From CAISIP01 sp963974265 (GTDB taxonomy: Bacteria > Pseudomonadota > Gammaproteobacteria > Burkholderiales > Burkholderiaceae_C), in contig CAXBDR010000280.1 of the NCBI GenBank assembly GCA_963974265.1, forward strand, positions 1-6,036: 6,036 nucleotides of DNA. The letters run 5' to 3'. The translations under genes and the position numbers were made by a program. Each line of letters begins with the position of its first letter. Within the stretch, counting starts at the first letter, position 1. Shown in pieces: positions 1 to 5,029 of this stretch. The notes below the pieces were generated by a model, which saw only the letters and a list, made by a program, of their open reading frames with translations, made no database searches and had not been told where the DNA came from.

Positions 1-1004
1 CGGTCCAGCGCCTCCTGCTTCATCTCGAGCATCTTGACCGGGATGCCGGCATTGAGGAAGTTCATCGTGATGCCGCCGCCCATGGTGCCGGCACCGATGA
101 CGGCCAACGATCGGACGTCCCGTTTCGGGGTATCGGCCGGTACGTCGGGAATCTTGGACGTGGCGCGTTCGGCCACGAACAGATGGCGCAGCGCCTTGCA
201 TTCCGGCGTGAACATCAGGTTGGTGAAGATCTCGCGTTCGATCGCCAGGCCCTGGTCGATGCGGTTCTTCGTTGCCGCCTCGATCGCGTCGACGCACTTG
301 AGTGGCGCCGGATAGTTCTTCGACATGCCGCCGACCATGTTGCGGGCGAACTGGAAATAGGCATCGCCGAGCGGATGCTTGCACGGCAGATCGCGCACCA
401 GCGGCAAGGGACGCGTGTCGGCAACCGACCGTGCCAGCTCCAGCGCTTCATCGAGCAGGGACTCGTTGGAGGCGGCCATCTTGTCGAACAGCTTTTGCCC
501 CGGCAGGCTGGCGAGCAATTCGCTGGCCTGGGGTTCGCCGCTGACGATCATGTTCAGCGCCACCTCGACACCGAGCACACGGGGCAGGCGCTGCGTGCCG
601 CCGGCACCGGGAATCAGGCCCAGCTTGACCTCGGGCAAGGCCACCTTGCAGGCCGGAGCGGCAATGCGGTAGTGGCATCCCAGCGCCAGTTCCAGACCGC
701 CACCCATCACCACCGAATGCATGGCCGCGACGACCGGCTTGGTCGCGTGCTCCAGCGCCTTGATGACACTCAGCAGGTTGGGTTCCTGGATCGCCTTGGG
801 CGAACCGAACTCCTTGATGTCGGCCCCGCCGGAGAACGCCTTGCCTGCACCGGTGATGACGATGGCCTTGACCCTGGCATTGGCCAGCGCGCGCTCCAGG
901 CCCTTGACCAGGGCGCGGCGGGTGTTGAACCCCAGGCCGTTGACGGGCGGATTGTCCAGGGTGATGACGGCCACGTTGCGGTGGAGTTTGTATTGTGCTG
1001 TCAT
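1..1004 (-). CDS. Bifunctional enoyl-CoA hydratase / 3-hydroxyacyl-CoA dehydrogenase, N-terminal half (3' end beyond window)
   Basis: The minus-strand reading frame is open from an ATG at 1004-1002 to the window edge, giving 334 complete codons and no stop. Residues 1 to about 190 form a crotonase domain: an oxyanion-hole segment GKAFSGGADIKEF (54-66), then GGGLELALG (101-109) and LPEVKLGLIPGAGGTQRLPR (123-142). Glu105 and Glu125 are spaced 20 residues apart, matching the two catalytic glutamates of multifunctional beta-oxidation enzymes. After a linker, a Rossmann fold of the NAD-binding 3-hydroxyacyl-CoA dehydrogenase domain begins at about 299, with GAGTMG (304-309) and an acidic residue, Glu327, where the NAD ribose should bind. 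Full-length relatives have about 700 residues, so about half is present. The family hydrates trans-2-enoyl-CoA and oxidises the 3-hydroxyacyl-CoA in the cytoplasm. The start is supported by AAGGA at 1015-1011, 6 nt upstream. It lies downstream of livF on the same strand, with its own likely promoter and operator. Chain-length and substrate specificity cannot be read from the sequence. Confidence 0.93.
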   Translation of the reverse strand, partial: MTAQYKLHRNVAVITLDNPPVNGLGFNTRRALVKGLERALANARVKAIVITGAGKAFSGGADIKEFGSPKAIQEPNLLSVIKALEHATKPVVAAMHSVVMGGGLELALGCHYRIAAPACKVALPEVKLGLIPGAGGTQRLPRVLGVEVALNMIVSGEPQASELLASLPGQKLFDKMAASNESLLDEALELARSVADTRPLPLVRDLPCKHPLGDAYFQFARNMVGGMSKNYPAPLKCVDAIEAATKNRIDQGLAIEREIFTNLMFTPECKALRHLFVAERATSKIPDVPADTPKRDVRSLAVIGAGTMGGGITMNFLNAGIPVKMLEMKQEALD

Positions 1005-1041
1005 GGGTGTTCCTTGCGAGAAGTGGTTGCCCGAGAAAAAT

Positions 1042-1055
1042 AGAACGATCGTTCT
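1042..1055. promoter_or_regulatory. Perfect 14-bp palindromic operator, TetR-type in appearance
   Basis: AGAACGATCGTTCT is a perfect palindrome. Past one mismatched pair (1041/1056), three more A/T pairs (1038-1040 with 1057-1059) extend the symmetry. It begins 9 nt downstream of the -10-like hexamer, at or just past the expected transcription start, where a bound repressor would block the hydratase/dehydrogenase promoter. Short GAAC..GTTC palindromes are typical of TetR-family repressors, several of which control fatty-acid or acyl-CoA catabolism. The specific regulator is unknown and no regulator gene is in the window. A weak terminator is possible (5-bp stem, GATC loop, then ATTTTT on the minus strand), but the stem is A/T-rich and short, so an operator is more likely. 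Confidence 0.62.
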
Positions 1056-1064
1056 TTTTGAGCC

Positions 1065-1092
1065 ATTGTAGGTTCTTGGCCCGTGCCGTGAA
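1065..1092 (-). promoter_or_regulatory. Putative sigma70 promoter for the hydratase/dehydrogenase gene
   Basis: On the minus strand, TACAAT (1070-1065, 5 of 6 matches to the -10 consensus) is preceded by TTCACG (1092-1087, 4 of 6 matches to -35) with a 16-nt spacer. Transcription would start near 1058-1056, next to the palindrome at 1055-1042, giving a leader of about 55 nt before the ATG at 1004. The spacing and the operator support a separate promoter for this gene, although read-through from livF is also possible. This was found by eye only. Confidence 0.5.
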
Positions 1093-1099
1093 GGCCCCG

Positions 1100-1117
1100 T
1101 TGTCACGGCCGGGACAA
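1100..1117. repeat. Short inverted repeat TTGTC-N8-GACAA between livF and the next gene
   Basis: Arms of 5 nt (1100-1104 and 1113-1117) flank an 8-nt centre containing CGGCCG. The repeat lies 20 nt beyond the livF stop and just upstream of the predicted -35. No T-run follows on the minus strand, so it is a poor intrinsic terminator. It could be a second protein-binding site or chance symmetry. Confidence 0.25.
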
Positions 1118-1137
1118 AACGCCGCGAGGCAAGACCG

Positions 1138-1836
1138 CTAGACCTCGAGCCACTCCTGGCGCGTGGCGGCGTCCTCGCGCAAGCGGGCCGGCGTGCCTTC
1201 GAAAACAATGCTGCCATGGCCCATCACCAGCGCTCGATCGGAGATGGCCATCGCAATGGTGAGCTTCTGCTCGATCAGCAGCACCGACACGCCGCGGCCC
1301 TTGAGGTTCTGCAGGTATTCGCCGACCAGTTCTACGATCTTGGGCGCCAGGCCTTCGGTCGGCTCGTCGATGATGACCAGGTCGGGGTCGCCCATCAGCG
1401 TGCGGCACAGGGTCAGCATCTGCTGCTCTCCGCCCGACAACACGCCCGCCTCCGTGTGTTGCCGCTCCTTGAGGCGCGGGAACATGCGGTACATGTCGTC
1501 GAAACTCCAGCGGCTGTCCTTGCCGCTGCCCTTGCGCCCGAGCAGCAGGTTCTGTTCCACCGTCAGGCGCGGAAAGATGTCGCGGTTTTCCGGCACGTAG
1601 CCAATGCCACGATGGGCGATCTCGAACGGCTGGCGGCCCAGGATGGCTTCGCCCCGCCACTGCACCGACCCAGTGCATTCGACCATGCCCATGATGGCCT
1701 TGGCCGTGGTGCTGCGCCCTGAACCGTTGCGCCCGAGCAAGGCGACGATCTCGCCCTGCTCGACCGCCAGGTCGACCCCGTGCAACACATGGCTTTTTCC
1801 GTAGAAGGCATTGAGGCCCTTGACGTCGAGCAGCAT
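1138..1836 (-). CDS. livF: LIV-type ABC transporter ATP-binding protein LivF
   Basis: This 232-residue protein has the usual LivF length. It is one of two cytoplasmic ATPases that energise import through LivH/LivM. Motifs in order: Walker A GRNGSGRS (35-42), a Q-loop region YVPENRDIFP (80-89), signature LSGGEQQ (133-139), Walker B with DEP (157-159, catalytic Glu158), and LLIEQK (186-191) at the switch position, where LivF proteins typically carry Gln rather than His. The Walker A lysine is replaced by Arg41 (CGC codon at 1716-1714), which is unusual because this lysine normally contacts the ATP phosphates. The start ATG at 1836 lies 1 nt after the livG stop (TGA-A-ATG) and has a strong GGGAGGG ribosome-binding site at 1850-1844 inside the end of livG, which suggests coupled translation. 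The stop TAG is at 1140-1138. Family identity is secure; the solute is unknown. Confidence 0.95.
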   Translation of the reverse strand: MLLDVKGLNAFYGKSHVLHGVDLAVEQGEIVALLGRNGSGRSTTAKAIMGMVECTGSVQWRGEAILGRQPFEIAHRGIGYVPENRDIFPRLTVEQNLLLGRKGSGKDSRWSFDDMYRMFPRLKERQHTEAGVLSGGEQQMLTLCRTLMGDPDLVIIDEPTEGLAPKIVELVGEYLQNLKGRGVSVLLIEQKLTIAMAISDRALVMGHGSIVFEGTPARLREDAATRQEWLEV

Positions 1837-1837
1837 T

Positions 1838-2608
1838 TCACGGCCCTCCCACTTGTGCGTCGGCCACGGACGAGCCCAGGTAGGCCTCCTGCACCCGCGC
1901 GTTGGCGCGCACGGCCTCGGGCGTGTCGAATGCCAGCACCTCGCCGTAGACGACCACGGCGATCTTGTCGGCCAGCCCGAACACCACGCCCATGTCGTGC
2001 TCCACCGTCAGCAGCGTCTTGCCTACGGTGACCTCCTTGATCAATTCCGTGAACCGGGCCGTCTCGCTGTGACTCATGCCGGCCGTCGGTTCGTCGAGCA
2101 GGATCACGTCGGCTCCGCCACCGATCGTGATGCCGATCTCGAGCGCACGCTGTTCGGCGTAGGTCAGGTTCATCGCCAGGGTTTCGCGCTTGGCGCCCAG
2201 GTGGATCATGCGCATCAATTGCTCGGCCCGTTCGTTGGCATCGTGCAGCTTGGACAGGAAGCGCCAGAAGCTGTATTTGTAGCCCAGGCTCCACAACACG
2301 CTGCAGCGCAGGTTCTCGAACACGCTGAGCTTGGGAAAGATGTTGGTGATCTGGAAGCTGCGCGACAGGCCCATCCGGTTGATCTCGTACGGCTTGAGGC
2401 CGTCGATGCGCTTGCCGTTGAGCCGGACCTCCCCGCTGCTCGGACGCAGGCGCCCGCTGATCAGGTTGAACAGCGTCGACTTGCCGGCGCCATTGGGGCC
2501 GATCACGCCGATGCGCTCGCCCTTGTGCACCACCAGGTCGATGCCGCGAATGATCTCGGTGCGGCCGAAGCTCTTGCGCAGGTCCTTGAGTTCGAGTGCG
2601 CCCGTCAT
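1838..2608 (-). CDS. livG: LIV-type ABC transporter ATP-binding protein LivG
   Basis: This 256-residue protein is the second ATPase of the importer. Motifs in order: Walker A GPNGAGKST (37-45, Lys43), Q-loop SFQ (84-86), signature-position LTYAEQRALEIG (148-159), Walker B LLDEPTAG (170-177, catalytic Glu173) and switch histidine VEHDM (202-206, His204). The signature glycine that normally contacts ATP in the partner subunit is Ala151 (GCC codon at 2158-2156). All other catalytic elements are intact. The ATG at 2608-2606 was preferred over an in-frame upstream start at 2689 because it overlaps the livM stop as ATGA, has GGGAGG 4 nt upstream (2618-2613), and gives the normal LivG N-terminus (a short leader, then LELKDLRKSFG). 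An N-terminal extension would lie wholly inside livM. The protein probably pairs with LivF and docks on LivH/LivM coupling helices. Confidence 0.95.
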   Translation of the reverse strand: MTGALELKDLRKSFGRTEIIRGIDLVVHKGERIGVIGPNGAGKSTLFNLISGRLRPSSGEVRLNGKRIDGLKPYEINRMGLSRSFQITNIFPKLSVFENLRCSVLWSLGYKYSFWRFLSKLHDANERAEQLMRMIHLGAKRETLAMNLTYAEQRALEIGITIGGGADVILLDEPTAGMSHSETARFTELIKEVTVGKTLLTVEHDMGVVFGLADKIAVVVYGEVLAFDTPEAVRANARVQEAYLGSSVADAQVGGP

Positions 2609-3879
2609 GCCGCCTCCCGCCGCCGGATGTCGGCTTCGATCGCCGCCTGGATCTGCCCCCAGCGGTGGACGAAGCCGCGCCGGACCCATTCGAACAGGCC
2701 GCCGCCGACGGCCAGCACCACGACGGCACCCAGCCAGTGCAGGGTCTTCTCGACGTCCAGCGCCATGCCCAGGTAGGCGAACACCGGACCTTCGGACTGG
2801 TTGAGCTGCAGGTGATAGACCATCTCGACCAGCGACGTGCCGCCGGCGAGCATCACGATGCCGGTGACCGCCAGGCCCAGATAAGGCAGCGCAAGTTCAC
2901 GCAATCGACCGAACATCGCGACGCGCACGTTCATCATGATCAGGCTGGCGATGCCACCGGGCGCGAACATCACCATCAGCAGGAAGATCAGGCCCAGGTA
3001 GAGAAGCCAGGCCTGTGTGAATTCACTGAACAGCACCAGCGCCAGCACCATCAGGATGGCGCCCAGGATGGGGCCGAAGAAGAACGTCGCGCCGCCCAGG
3101 AAGGTGAACAACAGGTAACCGCCCGAACGCGCGGCGCCGACCACCTCGGCGGTGACGATCTCGAAATTCAGCGCCGCCAGGCCGCCCGAGATACCGGCAA
3201 AGAAACCGGAGATGATGAAGGCCAGATACCGTACGCGCTGCGTGTCGTAACCGACGAATTCGACCCGCTCCGGGTTGTCCCGCACCGCATTGAGCATGCG
3301 CCCCAGCGGCGTACCGGTGAACGCGTACATCAGCGCGACGCAGACGAAGGTGTAGATCGCGATCAGGTAATAGACCTGGACCTGGGGGCCAAAGGTGATG
3401 CCCCACCAGCCGTCGCGCACCATGCGGTTGCCCGACACCCCACCCTCGCCACCGAAGAACTCGGGAACCATCAGCGACATCGCGAACACCAGTTCGCCCA
3501 GGCCCAGCGTGATCATCGCGAACGTGGTACCCGACTTGCGCGTGGTCACATAACCGAACAACACCGCAAAACCCAGTCCGGCCAGGCCGCCGGCCAGCGG
3601 CACCAGCGCCACCGGCAGGGGCAGGCCGCCTTCGGTCGCTGCATTGAGTGCATGGATGGCCATGAAAGAACCCAGGCCGGTATAGACGGCATGGCCGAAG
3701 CTGAGCATGCCGCCCTGGCCGAACAGCATGTTGTACGACAGGCAGGCGATGATGCCGATGCCCATCTGCGACAACACGGTGATGCCCAGGCCGCTGTCGA
3801 ACACCTGGGGCGCCAGCGCCATGACCAGCGCGAAGGCGGTCCAGACGATCCAGCGCAAACGATAGCTCGGACTTGCCAC
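2605..3879 (-). CDS. livM: LIV-type ABC transporter permease LivM with C-terminal extension
   Basis: This 424-residue inner-membrane permease is clearly longer than the roughly 300-350 residues usual for LivM. The core has family hallmarks: NMLFGQGGMLSFGHAVYTG near 50-68, the cytoplasmic coupling loop GRMLNAVRDNPERVEFVGYD (193-212), FISGF-type and GG-rich helices at 220-236, and LGGATFFFGPILGA (261-274). The core ends around MFAPGGIASL (304-312). Residues from about 314 to 424 are extra: two further hydrophobic segments (about 330-351 and 382-397) separated by a polar loop, then a basic, charged tail rich in Arg. Translation starts at GTG 3879-3877, 3 nt after the livH stop, with GGGAGGG at 3893-3887 as ribosome-binding site. 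The 3' end overlaps livG by 4 nt. It forms the channel with LivH. The function of the extension is unknown. Confidence 0.94.
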   Translation of the reverse strand: MASPSYRLRWIVWTAFALVMALAPQVFDSGLGITVLSQMGIGIIACLSYNMLFGQGGMLSFGHAVYTGLGSFMAIHALNAATEGGLPLPVALVPLAGGLAGLGFAVLFGYVTTRKSGTTFAMITLGLGELVFAMSLMVPEFFGGEGGVSGNRMVRDGWWGITFGPQVQVYYLIAIYTFVCVALMYAFTGTPLGRMLNAVRDNPERVEFVGYDTQRVRYLAFIISGFFAGISGGLAALNFEIVTAEVVGAARSGGYLLFTFLGGATFFFGPILGAILMVLALVLFSEFTQAWLLYLGLIFLLMVMFAPGGIASLIMMNVRVAMFGRLRELALPYLGLAVTGIVMLAGGTSLVEMVYHLQLNQSEGPVFAYLGMALDVEKTLHWLGAVVVLAVGGGLFEWVRRGFVHRWGQIQAAIEADIRRREAA

Positions 3880-3882
3880 GGC

Positions 3883-4917
3883 TCAGCCCTCCCGCGTTCC
3901 GAGCAGGCCCCGGGGCCGGAAGATCAGCATCAGCACCAGGAACAGGAACGGCAGGATCGGAGCGATCTGGGACAACGTCATGTTGATGTAGGTGTTGTTG
4001 CTCAGCCCCTCGCCCAGCGACAGGCCCAGTTGACCGGCCAGGGTCGCCAGCGAATAGTCGAACGCCACGGCAAAGGTCTGGATCACGCCAATCAGCACCG
4101 AGGCCAGGAAGGCGCCGGACAGGGAGCCCATGCCGCCGACGACGACAACGACGAAGATGATGGGGCCGACCGTGGCCGCCATGGCTGGCTCGGTCAGGAA
4201 GATGCTGCCACCGATGACGCCGGCCAGCCCGGCGAGCGCGGTACCGGCGCCGAACACCAGCATGAAGACCCGCGGCACGTTGTGCCCCAGCGCCTCGACC
4301 ATGTGCGGATGGGTGAGAGCGGCCTGGATCACCAGTCCGATGCGGGTGCGGGTCAGCAACAGCCAGACCGAGAACAGCATCACCAGGGCCACCAGCATCA
4401 TGAAGCCGCGGGTGGCCGGGAACGGCGAACACACGATACGGATCGCTGCGTCGGCGGAACGGCACATCTCGGCCGGCGCCGCGCCCATCATCATGCTCAA
4501 GCCGTCGCCGGTGCGGTTGATCAGCGTGAACAAGGGCCCGCTGAGCACCTCGGGCGGATCGAACTCCAGCGCAATGCGGCCCCAGACCAGTTGCACCAAT
4601 TCCAGCACGACATAGGCCAGGCCGAAGGTCAGCAGCAACTCGGCCACATGGCCGAACTTGTGCACCCGCCGCAGGCAATAACGCTCGAACAAGGCCCCCA
4701 TCGCGCCGACCACGATCGGCGACAACAACAGCGCCGCCCAGAAGCCGGTGACCGACGCAATCGAGTAGCCGACATAGGCGCCCAGCATGTAGAAACTGGC
4801 ATGTGCAAAATTGAGCACGCCCATCATGCTGAAGATCAGCGTGAGGCCCGAGCTGAGCATGAACAGCAATAGTCCATAACTCAAGCCATTGAGCATCGAG
4901 ATGACGAAGAACTCCAT
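3883..4917 (-). CDS. livH: LIV-type ABC transporter permease LivH with enlarged periplasmic loop
   Basis: This 344-residue inner-membrane permease is somewhat longer than the usual 290-310. It begins MEFFVISMLNGLSYGLLLFM and continues with the typical GVLNFAHASFYMLGAY (33-48). The coupling-loop region is at about 193-216 (GLVIQAALTHPHMVEALGHN), followed by the Gly/Ala-rich helix GTALAGLAGVIGGS (225-238), VVVVVGGMGSLSGAF (256-270) and a C-terminal IFRPRGLLG (332-340). The extra length lies mainly in a hydrophilic stretch at about 118-168, which contains Cys152 and Cys163, and in a second stretch at about 287-316 (NNTYINMT). The ATG at 4917 was chosen because it gives the expected N-terminus. 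Its ribosome-binding site is modest (GAGG at 4930-4927, 9 nt away), weaker than those of livM and livF. It lies 108 nt downstream of the binding-protein gene across a hairpin-rich spacer and 3 nt before livM. Confidence 0.94.
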   Translation of the reverse strand: MEFFVISMLNGLSYGLLLFMLSSGLTLIFSMMGVLNFAHASFYMLGAYVGYSIASVTGFWAALLLSPIVVGAMGALFERYCLRRVHKFGHVAELLLTFGLAYVVLELVQLVWGRIALEFDPPEVLSGPLFTLINRTGDGLSMMMGAAPAEMCRSADAAIRIVCSPFPATRGFMMLVALVMLFSVWLLLTRTRIGLVIQAALTHPHMVEALGHNVPRVFMLVFGAGTALAGLAGVIGGSIFLTEPAMAATVGPIIFVVVVVGGMGSLSGAFLASVLIGVIQTFAVAFDYSLATLAGQLGLSLGEGLSNNTYINMTLSQIAPILPFLFLVLMLIFRPRGLLGTREG

Positions 4918-4920
4918 GGA

Positions 4921-4936
4921 AACCAGCCTCGCTCAG
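4921..4936. repeat. Imperfect direct repeat, copy 1 (next to livH start)
   Basis: AACCAGCCT-C-GCTCAG on the plus strand. It matches copy 2 at 5012-5029 except for a 2-nt length difference in the middle. It contains the GAGG used as the livH ribosome-binding site (4930-4927). Confidence 0.5.
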
Positions 4937-4952
4937 GACTCCACCACAGCGC

Positions 4953-4976
4953 GCCCGGCGCGCCACGCGCGCGGGC
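4953..4976 (-). promoter_or_regulatory. GC-rich hairpin B in the spacer between the binding protein and livH
   Basis: On the minus strand, GCCCG (4976-4972), a bulged C (4971), GCGCG (4970-4966), a TGG loop, CGCGC and CGGGC (4962-4953) form a stem of 10 G:C pairs. No T-run follows, so it does not resemble a full intrinsic terminator. By analogy with other binding-protein operons, it could stabilise the upstream mRNA or damp expression of the membrane genes; that role is inferred. Confidence 0.5.
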
Positions 4977-4992
4977 CCACTGACCTACGGGA

Positions 4993-5012
4993 TGCCGGCC
5001 CCGGGGCCGGCA
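4993..5012 (-). promoter_or_regulatory. Perfect 20-bp palindrome / hairpin A just after the binding-protein gene
   Basis: TGCCGGCCCCGGGGCCGGCA is perfectly self-complementary and can form a stem of 8 pairs with a 4-nt loop. It starts 14 nt after the binding-protein stop codon (5028-5026). No T-run follows. The position fits a 3'-end stabiliser or partial (Rho-type or attenuating) termination point that would leave more binding protein than permease. The structure is directly visible; the function is inferred. Confidence 0.55.
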
Positions 5013-5029
5013 ACCAGCCTGCGGCTCAG
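5012..5029. repeat. Imperfect direct repeat, copy 2 (at the binding-protein stop)
   Basis: AACCAGCCT-GCG-GCTCAG on the plus strand, including the binding-protein stop codon (5028-5026). It shares an exact 9-mer and an exact 6-mer with copy 1 at 4921-4936, and the two copies bracket both hairpins. Confidence 0.5.

Noticed and set aside
183..1043. Plus-strand open frame of 286 codons opposite the hydratase/dehydrogenase gene
   Set aside because: It is antisense to a gene with clear crotonase and NAD-binding motifs. It has the same low-complexity His/Gln/Arg-rich composition and no family resemblance.
1100..1117. Intrinsic terminator for livF
   Set aside because: The inverted repeat has only 5-nt arms and no T-run on the minus strand, so a terminator call is not supported; it is kept only as a low-confidence inverted repeat.
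2609..2689. Upstream in-frame start for livG at 2689, adding 27 residues
   Set aside because: The extension is Pro/Arg/Gly-rich, lies wholly inside livM and has no family counterpart. The ATG at 2608 gives the normal N-terminus and the ATGA coupling with livM.
1563..2729. Minus-strand open frame of 388 codons overlapping livG, with a stretch that looks partly ATPase-like
   Set aside because: It is a frame-shifted reading of livG and livF with Arg/Gln/Ala-rich low complexity. The true frames carry all the ABC motifs.
2596..4872. Plus-strand open frame of 758 codons opposite livM and livH
   Set aside because: The predicted protein is dominated by His, Gln, Asp, Glu and Arg with no recognisable domain, as expected when a GC-rich membrane-protein gene is read antisense. 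The minus strand encodes clear LivM and LivH, so the open frame is a codon-bias artefact.
3023..4966. Minus-strand open frame of 647 codons overlapping livH and livM in another frame
   Set aside because: It is Arg/Gly/Pro/His-rich with no coherent domain and spans two real genes out of frame; a GC-driven shadow.
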